Origin: Elusimicrobiota bacterium
GTDB taxonomy: Bacteria; Elusimicrobiota; Elusimicrobia; JACQPE01
Length of the DNA stretch: 64,000 nt
Direction of reading: 5' to 3'
NCBI GenBank assembly: GCA_016180815.1
Contig: JACPAN010000016.1
Location: 51,729-115,728, forward strand
Below are positions 41,304 through 51,539 of this stretch, one piece after another. Position 1 is the first letter of the stretch; each line of letters starts with the position of its first letter. The notes beneath the pieces were generated by a model. The model had not been told where the DNA came from, did not search any database, and was given only the letters and a program-made list of their open reading frames with translations. A program made the position numbers and the translations under genes.

Positions 41304-42203
41304 TTATCTGCGATCGATCGGACGCAGGCGTTCAGGAACAGCGGGACGGCTGGCCGCATCGCGGGCCCGGGCTAATTTAGCCGCTAAATCATTATCGGCC
41401 AGGTAATTGATTTGACGCTCGATGTTTTGGAACTCATCCGAAGCCATCATCGCAGCCACGCTGGCGGCGTTGCCGGAGAACCACGGCACAGGCACGATGG
41501 TGCGGCCGCAAGGATGCCCGGTGACCAAGGTGACGATGGACTCGGCGCTGGAGGCGCTGTTGCCGGCGACCGACGCCACATTAAGAGTCGAGTAACCGGC
41601 TTCAAGCGTATTAACCCCGCCCGCCAAAACAGCGGCGCTGACGGAGCCGGGCAGGGAGCTTCCGCTCGCCGCATAAGCCTCAAGCAAGCGAGCCGCAACT
41701 TTCACATGAGCGGCATATTGATTGAAACCTGTGTCAATCAAGACCAAACGCGTGCGGGTTTCATCCGCGCTCAGCGCCGGATACTGAAAGTAATAATAAA
41801 TCGGGTCGCGGCCGCGCGTCGTATGCTCTTCAACGCGGACAAGGCCTTGCATGGAGGAGCGGATGTTGGCCAAAGAAGCCTTGGCCGCTCCGGCGAATGT
41901 GATAACGGAATTCAATGTTTCTCTTCGGCCGGCTTCGTTCTGCGCAGAAACAGGGGTCGCGACCGGAGCCGCGGCCGTACGATTCGACGGTGTATCTTCC
42001 CTAAAAGCCCGGCGCGGGTCCAGCCGGCAGCAACAGCGTAGGCCGTCATCGGCATCACGAGGCGTGCATGATCCGGTTCCCTCGATATACCCATCGGGGC
42101 AACATCCGTCCGCCTGAGCTTGGGGCGCAAATGCCAACATGGATAAAACCGCTAAAACAAAAACCTGCGTTTTATCTGCAAAAAAAGACTCTGATTTGTT
42201 CAT
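41304..42203 (-). CDS. Secreted protein with N-terminal Cys cluster, unknown function
   Basis: A 299-residue exported protein. The signal peptide is long (to about QAQA). The mature N terminus is Cys-rich (GCCPDGYIEGTGSC, LRCCCRLDP). A linker of Ala/Thr/Pro and a helical domain (about 95-285) follow, with IYYYFQYPALSADE and many Ala/Ser residues. No family is recognised. GAGGAGA lies 8 nt before ATG 42203. The intergenic region upstream carries a CCTAA/CCTA box and an inverted repeat like those of the secreted-protein clusters, although the FD motif is absent. Confidence 0.6.
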   Translation of the reverse strand: MNKSESFFADKTQVFVLAVLSMLAFAPQAQADGCCPDGYIEGTGSCTPRDADDGLRCCCRLDPRRAFREDTPSNRTAAAPVATPVSAQNEAGRRETLNSVITFAGAAKASLANIRSSMQGLVRVEEHTTRGRDPIYYYFQYPALSADETRTRLVLIDTGFNQYAAHVKVAARLLEAYAASGSSLPGSVSAAVLAGGVNTLEAGYSTLNVASVAGNSASSAESIVTLVTGHPCGRTIVPVPWFSGNAASVAAMMASDEFQNIERQINYLADNDLAAKLARARDAASRPAVPERLRPIDRR

Positions 42204-42275
42204 TATCACAATCTCCTCTTTAAGGCTAATGCTTATAGGATAAGACGACTCCCAAAAACTAGCGAGGGACTATGG

Positions 42276-42321
42276 GGCCTTTTAGATGGCCTAAAAGACC
42301 TAGGAAAAAATAGGACTTAGG
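42276..42321. promoter_or_regulatory. Inverted repeat and TAGG-AC-TTAGG box upstream of 42203 gene
   Basis: GGCCTTTTAG and CTAAAAGACC (9 of 10 paired, 5-bp spacer, 42276-42300) form an operator-like repeat. CCTAGG follows, then TAGG-AC-TTAGG (42311-42321), about 108-118 bp upstream of the secreted-protein gene. In gene orientation this reads CCTAA-GT-CCTA. Confidence 0.45.
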
Positions 42322-42343
42322 ACCCAATAATGAAGGGGTGGCG

Positions 42344-43768
42344 TTAGTTACGATTCGCTCGGCCCAATAGCTCGTAGAAACGGGCCGCGGTCAGAATCCC
42401 GCGCTTGAAATTCTTCAAATCCAGCCATTCATTGGGCGCATGCGCGTTCTCTCCGGGAAGCCCGAAGCCGAGCATAATGACCGGGGTCTTTGGGAAAGCC
42501 TTTTTAAAGAGATCGGGCGCGAAAATCGAGCCGCCGCAGCGCTCCCAATAAGGTTCGACGCCGAACACTTCATGGAGAGCCTTGCGGGCCGCTTCCATGG
42601 CCGGGCTGTTGACATTTTCAAGAAAAGCCGGCCCCCCGCCCTCAAGGCGCCGGACCGTGACGCGAAGCCCTTTGGGCGCCAATTTGGCGACATAACGCTC
42701 GAAGCTTTTGGCGACTTGATCCGGGTTTTGTTTGGGAACGAGGCGCATGGACACCTTGGCCCTGGCCGAAGACGGAATAATGGTCTTCGATCCTTCTTCA
42801 TTTAAAAATCCACCGACCAAGCCATGCACCTCAAACGTGGGCCGCGCCCAGACGCGCGTGATCGGATCAAGGCCCTTCTCTCCGCCGGTCAACGGCACGC
42901 CCGCCGCCGCCTCAAGCTCTTTGGCCATGAAACGGGCTCTTTTGAACCAACGCTGCTCCTCTTTGCTTAATTTCGCCACGTTGTTGTAAAAACCGGGGAT
43001 GGTTACCCGGCCTTTGGCATCCGTCATGGCCGAGAGAATCTTGGCCAAGGCCAACGCCGGATTGGCGACCGCGCCGCCGAAGCCGCCCGAATGAAGATCG
43101 ATTTGAGGGCCTTGGACGATCAGGTCGAAATAAACCAAGCCGCGCGTCGCATAAGAAATCGTCGGGCAATTTTCCCCGACCATGGCCGTATCGCTGATCA
43201 CCACTGCGTCGTTGCTTAATTGCTCGCGATGCTCATTGACCAAAGTCTCGAAATTCGGACTGCCGATTTCCTCCTCACCCTCAATGATGAATTTGACGTT
43301 GACGGGCAGCCGGCCCCTTGTGTTTAAAATCGCCTGGCAGGCTTTGATATGCATCATGGTCTGGCCCTTGTCGTCGGCCGTGCCCCGGCCGTACAACCGG
43401 TCGCCTTCCTGCCAGGGCTCAAACGGCGGCTTTTTCCACAACTTAAGCGGATCAACCGGTTGAACGTCCAAATGCCCGTAAATCAAAACCGTGGGCTTGG
43501 AATCATCCGTCATTTTCTCGGCAAAAAGCGAAGGGTGGCCCTTGGTCGGCCAAACCTCGGTCCGAAAGCCCATCTCCTTTAAAAGCCCGTCCGCAAAATC
43601 AACGGATTGCAGCACATCGCCTTTATGCTGGGATAAGGCGGAAATGCTGGGGATTTTAAGCCAGGCGATCAACTCATCCAAGAATCGCCCGAAATTCGTC
43701 CCGACGTATTCGTTGATCGGACCGCCTGTTGAAGCGGCGCTCCGCGGCTCAACAACTTTGCTGCTCAT
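42344..43768 (-). CDS. M20-family dipeptidase (carnosinase/CPG2-like)
   Basis: A 474-residue metallopeptidase of the M20 family. Metal ligands are in LIYGHLDVQPVDP, YGRGTADDKGQ, and EGEEEIGSPNFE (catalytic Glu plus ligand). GPQIDLHSGGFGGAVANPA belongs to the lid domain and the late ligand His is in HAPNEWLDL. The sequence is typical of cytosolic nonspecific dipeptidases, which hydrolyse di- and tripeptides in the cytoplasm. It stands 11 nt downstream of rpoD and may be cotranscribed with it. Confidence 0.88.
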   Translation of the reverse strand: MSSKVVEPRSAASTGGPINEYVGTNFGRFLDELIAWLKIPSISALSQHKGDVLQSVDFADGLLKEMGFRTEVWPTKGHPSLFAEKMTDDSKPTVLIYGHLDVQPVDPLKLWKKPPFEPWQEGDRLYGRGTADDKGQTMMHIKACQAILNTRGRLPVNVKFIIEGEEEIGSPNFETLVNEHREQLSNDAVVISDTAMVGENCPTISYATRGLVYFDLIVQGPQIDLHSGGFGGAVANPALALAKILSAMTDAKGRVTIPGFYNNVAKLSKEEQRWFKRARFMAKELEAAAGVPLTGGEKGLDPITRVWARPTFEVHGLVGGFLNEEGSKTIIPSSARAKVSMRLVPKQNPDQVAKSFERYVAKLAPKGLRVTVRRLEGGGPAFLENVNSPAMEAARKALHEVFGVEPYWERCGGSIFAPDLFKKAFPKTPVIMLGFGLPGENAHAPNEWLDLKNFKRGILTAARFYELLGRANRN

Positions 43769-43779
43769 GGGGCCTCCGG

Positions 43780-45513
<1,734 letters not shown>

Positions 45514-45530
45514 GGTTTAAGAACTCTCCT

Positions 45531-47378
45531 TTAAGATTCGCGAACGAATCCCTTCATTTGTTTTGAAATTTCCTGAAAACGTTTAAGCATCTCCGGCTCC
45601 ACGGCCGAGCCCTTAGCGCGGGCGCGACGGATGACTTCGCGCAACTCCCGCAACTCCCGCGTCAAGACGCGCTGGCGCATTTCCTGAACGAAGCCCGTGA
45701 CGCGTTTTTTCAAATCATCCGTCGACAGGTGATCGGGCTGGCTCAAGGCGGCTCTGCTGATCATCTCTTGCCATCGCGGATCGGGCAACAATACGGCTTG
45801 AGCCTGCGTTTCTCCTAAAACGTACTGCGCGATTCTGGGTTCGACGAAATCAGCGGCTTTGATGCCCGCTTGGGCCAAGGCGTCCCGGACGCTTTGCTTA
45901 TCCACCACAGCCATGCCCAAGAGCTCTTCCTCAAGGGAGAGAAAGGACGCGGCCGGATTAACACGCGCTCGAGGGCTGCCGACGGCCGGCGATGCGGAGC
46001 CGGCCGGCCGCGACGCGGCCGAGGATGCGCCTTGGGCTTGATTCATATTTTTAAAAAGCTCCCGCTCCAAACCCACTTCGCTTAAGCGCAGGGCTTGAGC
46101 CAGGCTCACCACCGACTCCCGGCGCTCGATTTCCCCGGTGATCGCGGACAGCGTAGGCATCATCTCTTTGGCCAAGGCCTGGCGCTCGTCCAAACCCAAA
46201 CGAGCCACGGACCTGCCGGCTAAGCGGCTCTCGATCTCAAAATCCAACAAACTCTTCGCCTCCCGGGCTTCAAGCTCCTCGAATGTCGCGCGTCCGTACT
46301 TCAACATGAACTCATCCGGGTCCAGCCCGGACGGAAGCCGCATCAGCTTGATCGTCACCCCGACGGCCAATAAAATCCGCCCGGCCCGTATGGCGCCTGC
46401 AATCCCGGCGGTATCCGGGTCAAATAAAAGCACCGCATTGCGGGCAAAACGCTTGAGCGTGCGGGCGTGGCTGGCGGTTAAATTGCCCCCCATGGGGCTG
46501 ACCGCCAACGGCAGGCCTCCCTGGGCCAGGCCCAAAACATCAAAATACCCTTCCACAACATAAGCCTTGTCCTTCTCGCGGATATACGATTTATGCTGGG
46601 CCAGACCGTACAAAGTATCGCTCTTTTTAAACAATAACGTGTCCGGCGAATTCAGATACTTGGGCCCTTCGCTGTCGCGGCCCAAGCCCATTTCCGAGGG
46701 GATGATCCGGCCGCCGAACCCGCAGACATGGCCCGAAAGATCGAGCACCGGGAAAACGATCCGGCCCCGAAAAAAATCGAGGTAGCGCCCGTCTCTGGAT
46801 GAAACTAAGGCCAAACCGGCTTTCTCCAGAATCCTGGGGTCGATCCCGTGTTTGCTCACCATCGCCGTATAGAGCCAGTTGCTCATCCTGGGCGCATAAC
46901 CCATGCGATAGCCCTGCATGATGTTCTTATCCATTTGGCGCCGGTGCAGGCAATACTGCCTCGCTTCTTCGGCCTGCGGGTCTTCGCGCAATTGCAGGGC
47001 CTCGGCATAAAGCGTGGCCGCCAGACTCAGGGCTTTCTTAACGGCGGCTTTGGTTTTTTCCTCGCCGGACGCTTTGGCTCCTTGGATACCCCAATTCGGG
47101 CGCGGCAGCCCGAAGCGCTCGCATAACGCTTCGATCGCATCCTTGAACTCAAGCCGTTCCAATTCCATATAGAGTCCGATCGTGTCTCCCCCCTTATGGC
47201 ATCCGAAACAATAGAAAAGACCACGGTCCGGATCAAGATGAAAAGACGGCGTTTTCTCCTCGTGAAAAGGACACAACGCAGCCCATGATTTCCCGGACCG
47301 GCGTAAATCCCTCAGGTACTCCCGGGCCAAATCCAGGATATCCAAACGCGAACGTAAAGCGTCTAATTCCCTTTGCAA
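45531..47378 (-). CDS. dnaG: DNA primase DnaG
   Basis: A 615-residue primase that makes RNA primers at the replication fork. The N-terminal zinc-binding domain (CPFHEEKTPSFHL, FYCFGCHKGGD) is followed by the RNA polymerase core (EGYFDVLGLAQGG, Toprim acidic residues in LLFDPDTAG) and a helicase-binding C-terminal region. The predicted start is TTG 47378; no ATG or GTG gives a full zinc domain and no Shine-Dalgarno site is evident, so this start is the least certain part. It lies in the conserved macromolecular-synthesis operon. Confidence 0.93.
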   Translation of the reverse strand: MQRELDALRSRLDILDLAREYLRDLRRSGKSWAALCPFHEEKTPSFHLDPDRGLFYCFGCHKGGDTIGLYMELERLEFKDAIEALCERFGLPRPNWGIQGAKASGEEKTKAAVKKALSLAATLYAEALQLREDPQAEEARQYCLHRRQMDKNIMQGYRMGYAPRMSNWLYTAMVSKHGIDPRILEKAGLALVSSRDGRYLDFFRGRIVFPVLDLSGHVCGFGGRIIPSEMGLGRDSEGPKYLNSPDTLLFKKSDTLYGLAQHKSYIREKDKAYVVEGYFDVLGLAQGGLPLAVSPMGGNLTASHARTLKRFARNAVLLFDPDTAGIAGAIRAGRILLAVGVTIKLMRLPSGLDPDEFMLKYGRATFEELEAREAKSLLDFEIESRLAGRSVARLGLDERQALAKEMMPTLSAITGEIERRESVVSLAQALRLSEVGLERELFKNMNQAQGASSAASRPAGSASPAVGSPRARVNPAASFLSLEEELLGMAVVDKQSVRDALAQAGIKAADFVEPRIAQYVLGETQAQAVLLPDPRWQEMISRAALSQPDHLSTDDLKKRVTGFVQEMRQRVLTRELRELREVIRRARAKGSAVEPEMLKRFQEISKQMKGFVRES

Positions 47379-47453
47379 GGCTTTAGCCGGAAGTCAATTG
47401 AAGAAATGACGTATCTTGCTTGAATGCAAACACCGAACTCAATGGACCGCGTT

Positions 47454-47648
47454 CTAATAAGTACGGCGGCGGCGGAGCTTTCGCCTGGCCTCAGCCAATT
47501 TTTGTTTACGCCGGACCGAAGGCGGGACAAAAAACTCTCTCTTTCTGATCTCTTGAAGAATCCCTTCCCGTTCGCATTCTCTCTTAAAACGACGCAGGGC
47601 CTCCTCGACGGGTTCCCCTTCCCTGACTCTCACTTCTGGCACAATCAA
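47454..47648 (-). CDS. rpsU: 30S ribosomal protein S21
   Basis: A 64-residue basic ribosomal protein with the S21 signature [20 protein letters not shown] and a C-terminal Arg/Lys helix ([18 protein letters not shown]). It binds the 30S platform near the anti-Shine-Dalgarno end. It is followed at 75 bp by dnaG and then rpoD, the classic operon order. Confidence 0.93.
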   Translation of the reverse strand: MIVPEVRVREGEPVEEALRRFKRECEREGILQEIRKREFFVPPSVRRKQKLAEARRKLRRRRTY

Positions 47649-47702
47649 TCACCTCACAAAAAAAAGACCCAATTTTGTCAAATCACGGAACATTCGAACC
47701 GC

Positions 47703-48041
47703 TCATCCGGGCGGCCACGTCAATCGCCGGCCGCCTAAAAGATGATAGTGGATATGATCCACGCTTTGCCCCGCTATTCTACCATTATTTAAAACCAGGC
47801 GAAAACCTTCCAATTTCATGCTGGCCGCGATATTCTTGGCCGTCAATTGGATCTCCCCCAATATGTCCCGGTCCTCGACTTCGGCCAATGACAAGGCCGC
47901 CACATGCTTTTTCGGCACGATCAGGATATGCACCGGCGCCTGAGGATTGATGTCTTTAAAAGCCACCAAACGGTCATTGGCGAACACCTGCTGCGACTGC
48001 GTTTCCCCTTCGATGATGCGGCAAAATAGGCAATTAGGCAT
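47703..48041 (-). CDS. HIT-family nucleotide hydrolase (HinT-like)
   Basis: A 112-residue histidine-triad protein. CLFCRIIEGE begins the fold, HILIVPKKHVAALS is the purine-binding part, and the active site is QSVDHIHYHLLGGR. HinT enzymes hydrolyse AMP-lysine and other nucleoside phosphoramidates. The start overlaps mtaB by 8 nt, and rpsU follows after 55 bp, so it may belong to the same transcript as the sigma operon. Confidence 0.92.
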   Translation of the reverse strand: MPNCLFCRIIEGETQSQQVFANDRLVAFKDINPQAPVHILIVPKKHVAALSLAEVEDRDILGEIQLTAKNIAASMKLEGFRLVLNNGRIAGQSVDHIHYHLLGGRRLTWPPG

Positions 48042-49311
48042 GACTGGCGATCAACCGGCTCCCATCCGCATGATTGATTGTAACAGTTTGCCATTCATTG
48101 GCGCGCGGCGACTGGTCCCGGCCTTGCCGCATTTCGACGACCGGAAGGAAATTCTCGGCATGACCCTTGAGTCCCTCCAACGCCGCTTCCTCCCATAAGA
48201 CGCGAAGCTGCCGTCCGATAAAGCGCCCGGCAAAGGCCGCGCGAAGCTCCCCATCAAGGGCATGCGAATCCTTGAACCGCCGGTCCAGCTCCAGGACGTC
48301 AACAACGTTCTCCATAGAGGCGGCCGGCGTTCCCTGCCTGGAGCTGAAGCGAAAAATGTGCATGCCTGCGAATCCGATCTTACGGGCGAAAGCCAACGAT
48401 TCATCAAAAAGCTCCCCTGTTTCCGAAGGAAAACCGATCATCAAATCCGTAAAAATAGCCAGGCTCTGCCCCAGCGAACGCCGGGCGGCTTCAATGCGCT
48501 CGCCATAAAAACGGGTGCCGTACCAGCGCTTCATGGAGGCTAAGACCGCATCGCTGCCGGATTGCAAGGGAAGATGAAAATACGGCACGGTTTTGGGCGT
48601 TTTGGCATAAGCGGCCAAAAAACGGTCGGTTAAATCCGTGATCTCGATTGAGGACAAGCGGATGCGAAAATCGCCGTCCAGGGCCGCGATGCGCTCGATT
48701 AATCCCGGCAAATCAACGGATTTTCCGTCAGGATCCGCGCTGCGATCCCAGTACCTTCCCAAGCGAATTCCGCAAAGAACGAATTCTTTGTAGCCGGCTC
48801 GGAGCAAGCCCTCGATCTCCGCCAAAATTTCAGCCACGGGCCTTGATTCCATCGCCGGGCGCGTGCTTGGGATAATGCAATAGGTGCAGCGCATATTGCA
48901 CCCGTCCTGAACCTTGATATACGCCCGCGTATGCCCGTAAAAAGAGGAAATCGCACGGCCGTCGGTCCCCAAACCCATGGAACAATCCGCTAACGCCGGG
49001 ATGGAATCTTTGCCTTCATTGCCCACGATCAAGGCCTGCGGAAATAAATCCTGAAGCTCTCCGGGCGCCCTGGACGCGTAACAGCCGGTGATGACGAGTT
49101 TGGCCGCCGGGTTGTCACGGCCGATTTTTCTCAACAACCGGCGGGCGTCTTTATCCGCGTTATCCGTCACCGAGCAGGTGTTGACGACGCAGACATCCGC
49201 CTCGTGATAATCGGGCGTGAACAAAGCGCCACGGCGAACGAATCCCTCGCGCACGCGCTCGCCCTCGTATTGATTGACCCGGCACCCGAAACTGGTGACG
49301 TAAACTTTCAT
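48034..49311 (-). CDS. mtaB: tRNA t6A37 methylthiotransferase MtaB
   Basis: A 425-residue radical-SAM methylthiotransferase converting t6A37 to ms2t6A37 in ANN-decoding tRNAs. The N-terminal UPF0004 domain has YVTSFGCRVNQYEG and VVNTCSVTDNAD plus ITGCYASRA, holding one [4Fe-4S]. The radical SAM cluster is DGCNMRCTYCIIPSTRP. A TRAM-like C terminus ends the protein. MtaB, rather than MiaB or RimO, is chosen from the CRVNQYE variant. A TAGAAT box 8 nt before the ATG suggests a leaderless or nearly leaderless start, although AAAGG is also present. Confidence 0.9.
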   Translation of the reverse strand: MKVYVTSFGCRVNQYEGERVREGFVRRGALFTPDYHEADVCVVNTCSVTDNADKDARRLLRKIGRDNPAAKLVITGCYASRAPGELQDLFPQALIVGNEGKDSIPALADCSMGLGTDGRAISSFYGHTRAYIKVQDGCNMRCTYCIIPSTRPAMESRPVAEILAEIEGLLRAGYKEFVLCGIRLGRYWDRSADPDGKSVDLPGLIERIAALDGDFRIRLSSIEITDLTDRFLAAYAKTPKTVPYFHLPLQSGSDAVLASMKRWYGTRFYGERIEAARRSLGQSLAIFTDLMIGFPSETGELFDESLAFARKIGFAGMHIFRFSSRQGTPAASMENVVDVLELDRRFKDSHALDGELRAAFAGRFIGRQLRVLWEEAALEGLKGHAENFLPVVEMRQGRDQSPRANEWQTVTINHADGSRLIASHA

Positions 49312-49319
49312 CGCCTTTC

Positions 49320-49325
49320 ATTCTA
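49320..49325 (-). promoter_or_regulatory. -10 box of mtaB
   Basis: TAGAAT on the minus strand ends 8 nt before the mtaB ATG at 49311, the same geometry as other short-leader genes in the window. Confidence 0.4.
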
Positions 49326-49369
49326 TCTCATGGGCCCCGGTTGGGGATCATTTGCCTAATGTATGCAAA

Positions 49370-49387
49370 AGTTAGTATTTACTAACT
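49370..49387. promoter_or_regulatory. Toxin-antitoxin operator palindrome
   Basis: AGTTAGTA-TT-TACTAACT, a perfect 18-bp inverted repeat, lies immediately upstream of the -35 box of the antitoxin gene. Autoregulation by the antitoxin through such a site is usual in type II modules. Confidence 0.6.
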
Positions 49388-49391
49388 ATAG

Positions 49392-49420
49392 TTGAAAAAT
49401 ATTGGTTCTCATGGTAGACT
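49392..49420 (+). promoter_or_regulatory. Leaderless promoter of the toxin-antitoxin pair
   Basis: TTGAAA (49392-49397), a 17-bp spacer and TAGACT (49415-49420). The -10 ends 7 nt before the ATG at 49428, so transcription should begin at or next to the start codon. Confidence 0.65.
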
Positions 49421-49427
49421 CTAAGCG

Positions 49428-49652
49428 ATGCCTAAAAAAACATTGGCCGTAAAAATCGAGTCCAAGGTAGCCGAGAGAGTCAGCCGCTATTGCGCCGACC
49501 ATGGCCTTAAACAGGGTTTTTTCGTGGAAAAAGCGATCGAAGAAAAACTGGCGCAAGAAGAGCTCAAGGAAGACCTTTTAGATTTTAAGATGAACAAACC
49601 GCACGAAAAAGAAGCGGTCAGCTTTGAAGAATACCTAGCCCGCCGCAGGTAA
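49428..49652 (+). CDS. Antitoxin, probably ribbon-helix-helix type
   Basis: A 74-residue protein with a short N-terminal beta-strand (KTLAVKIESKVAERVSRYC) and two helices, consistent with a ribbon-helix-helix DNA-binding fold. An acidic, extended C terminus (FKMNKPHEKEAVSFEEYLARRR) should wrap the toxin. The stop and the toxin start share bases (TAATG), ensuring translational coupling. A perfect palindrome and promoter lie upstream. Confidence 0.75.
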   Translation: MPKKTLAVKIESKVAERVSRYCADHGLKQGFFVEKAIEEKLAQEELKEDLLDFKMNKPHEKEAVSFEEYLARRR

Positions 49653-49903
49653 TGTACGCCCTCAAAATTCTCCCTTCCGGGCAAAGGGATTTAGATTCGC
49701 TGGATTCTTTCATCTTCAACCAGATCAAAAAGAAACTCGCTGTTTTGGCTGACAACCCCCGCCCTCCCGGCTGTCTTAAATTAACCGCGGACCAAGGCTA
49801 TCGCTTGCGCTCTGGAGACTGGCGTATTCTCTATCGTGTGGATGATAAAACAAAAATTATCTACGTTTACCGTATTAAACACCGCAAAGACGCTTATCGT
49901 TAA
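49652..49903 (+). CDS. RelE/ParE-family toxin
   Basis: An 83-residue RelE-superfamily protein. ALKILPSGQRDLDSL, the basic central helix, LTADQGYRLRSGDWRILYRV and IIYVYRIKHRKDAYR match RelE/YoeB-type mRNA interferases. The RLRSGDWRILY strand and the C-terminal Arg/His supply the usual ribosome-contact residues. It starts within the antitoxin stop and ends 4 nt into the convergent rsmE gene. Confidence 0.85.
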   Translation: MYALKILPSGQRDLDSLDSFIFNQIKKKLAVLADNPRPPGCLKLTADQGYRLRSGDWRILYRVDDKTKIIYVYRIKHRKDAYR

Positions 49904-50595
49904 CGGCTTAATAAAGCATTGAGCATAGCGATGGCTGCGATAGGCGCGGTTTCCGTGCGCAACACCTGGGGGCCTAAACCCACGGGACGAGTTCCCGCTT
50001 TTTTGGCTGTCTCTGCTTCATCCAAACTCCATCCTCCTTCAGGACCGATAAAAAGCGAAACTAAAGAAGGCTTGCTTTGATTAGCCAGTGCCGTCCAAAT
50101 AGGTTCGGCAAGTTCGGATTCCCAGGCAAAAAGCAGAAGGCCGCCTTTTTTAGACGCTTGCTGCAAGGCTTCGCCGAATGACTGCGGCTCCTCCACAATA
50201 GGCAAACGCGCCACCCCGCATTGTTTGGCCGCGGCCTGGACGATTTTTCTCCAGCGCGCGGTTTTTCTGGAAACTTCTCCGCTCGGCACGCGGACAATAG
50301 TCCGCTCTGAAATCAGGGGCACGAAACGGGTCACGCCCACTTCCGTCCCCTTTTCCAAAACCCAATCCCATTTTGAACCCTTGGGCAAAGCCTGATAAAG
50401 ATGAATTTCCCAGGGCCAATGACCGGCGGCCGCTGATTTGGCGGGCGGATGTTCAAGCACGCGCCCGGCAACCCGCTCAGGGACGGCCTCCGTAATTTCT
50501 CCGAAAAAAACCGAACCTTTGCCATCGAACAAGCGTAAAACATCGCCCGGCTTTTTCCTCAATACCCGCGCGATATGACGGGCTTCTTGGCCCAC
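49900..50595 (-). CDS. rsmE: 16S rRNA m3U1498 methyltransferase RsmE
   Basis: A 231-residue SPOUT methyltransferase acting on 16S rRNA. RHIARVLRKKPGD and LRLFDGKG are the PUA-like N domain. LEKGTEVGV, IVQAAAKQCG, LFIGPEGGWSLDE and LGPQVLRTETAPIAA form the knotted SAM site. The only canonical start is GTG 50595, which removes the first beta-strand found in relatives. The frame continues upstream with plausible coding ([15 protein letters not shown]) without any ATG, GTG or TTG, so the true start may be non-canonical. It follows the exonuclease gene in the heat-shock run. Confidence 0.85.
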   Translation of the reverse strand: MGQEARHIARVLRKKPGDVLRLFDGKGSVFFGEITEAVPERVAGRVLEHPPAKSAAAGHWPWEIHLYQALPKGSKWDWVLEKGTEVGVTRFVPLISERTIVRVPSGEVSRKTARWRKIVQAAAKQCGVARLPIVEEPQSFGEALQQASKKGGLLLFAWESELAEPIWTALANQSKPSLVSLFIGPEGGWSLDEAETAKKAGTRPVGLGPQVLRTETAPIAAIAMLNALLSR

Positions 50596-50633
50596 AATTT
50601 CAAAAGTTTTCGACTGCGCGTTAAGGTGAGTGG

Positions 50634-51539
50634 CTAGGAACTGCGGCGTGGGAACTCTCCGTCCAAGGCGTTGCGGCAGATGGCGGCCAACTCGGGAGAC
50701 GAGCCGGAGCCTTCCATCAGCCAGATCAAATAATCCCGGTCGATCCGGGCGACTTCCTGAAGGGAATGGCCTTTGTGCTTGCCGAAATTAAAATGCGCCT
50801 GGCCGTGGCGCCAGGAAAACTTCCCCTCGCCGTCGACGAAACGGCTGTCCAACGCGTTACAGAACGCGTGCAAGGCGTCAACGTCCTTGGGCAAATCCGG
50901 ATACATGTCGAGCTGCCCGAAAAAAATATCCCTGGCCGCGGCCGTGTCCGCTTGCGCGCTGTGATGAGACTCCAGAGTTTTTCGGCAATAAAATTTATAG
51001 GCGGCCGCCAAATCACGGGATTCTTTTTTGTGGAAAATTTTCATGGCGTCGATGATGCGCCGTCTCTCCGCGCCCAAGGACAGGCCGGCGCGGGCCAATT
51101 CATTGGCCAGCATCGGCACGTCGAAACGCGCGATATTGTAGCCTCCCAAATCCGCGTCCGTTAAAAATTGCTCGACTTTGGGGGCCACAGCCTTGAAAAA
51201 CGGAGCATTGCGCACATCCGCGTCGGAAATGCCATGGATGGCCGTGGATTCGGGCGGGATGGGAATGCCCGGATTGATCCTGCTGGTAAAATTTTCATCG
51301 AGACCGTCGGGCGTGACGCGGATCAAACAAATCTCGACGATCCGGTCCATGGCCGTGTCCAAGCCCGTGGCTTCCAAATCAAGAAAAACGAGGGGGCGCT
51401 TCAAAAATTCTCTGCTTTTAGAAACGGTCGCGGGAACATCCGCCGGCCTGTCGACCGAAGAAGGGGCCGACGGCTCAGGTTCCGGGTCGCTGAATAAGGG
51501 GCCGAACGCGCCGAGGTTGGAACTTTTATTTTTTTTCAT
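50634..51539 (-). CDS. DnaQ-like 3'-5' exonuclease with ExoX-type C-terminal domain
   Basis: A 301-residue DEDDh exonuclease. Exo I is [10 protein letters not shown], Exo [14 protein letters not shown], and Exo [17 protein letters not shown]. An unstructured N-terminal 45 residues precede it. The C-terminal [19 protein letters not shown] followed by DRDYLIWLM is the small domain also attached to exodeoxyribonuclease X-like proteins. Proofreading or repair of DNA ends, or RNA trimming, is likely. It overlaps dnaJ by 4 nt and is thus part of the hrcA operon. Confidence 0.85.
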   Translation of the reverse strand: MKKNKSSNLGAFGPLFSDPEPEPSAPSSVDRPADVPATVSKSREFLKRPLVFLDLEATGLDTAMDRIVEICLIRVTPDGLDENFTSRINPGIPIPPESTAIHGISDADVRNAPFFKAVAPKVEQFLTDADLGGYNIARFDVPMLANELARAGLSLGAERRRIIDAMKIFHKKESRDLAAAYKFYCRKTLESHHSAQADTAAARDIFFGQLDMYPDLPKDVDALHAFCNALDSRFVDGEGKFSWRHGQAHFNFGKHKGHSLQEVARIDRDYLIWLMEGSGSSPELAAICRNALDGEFPRRSS

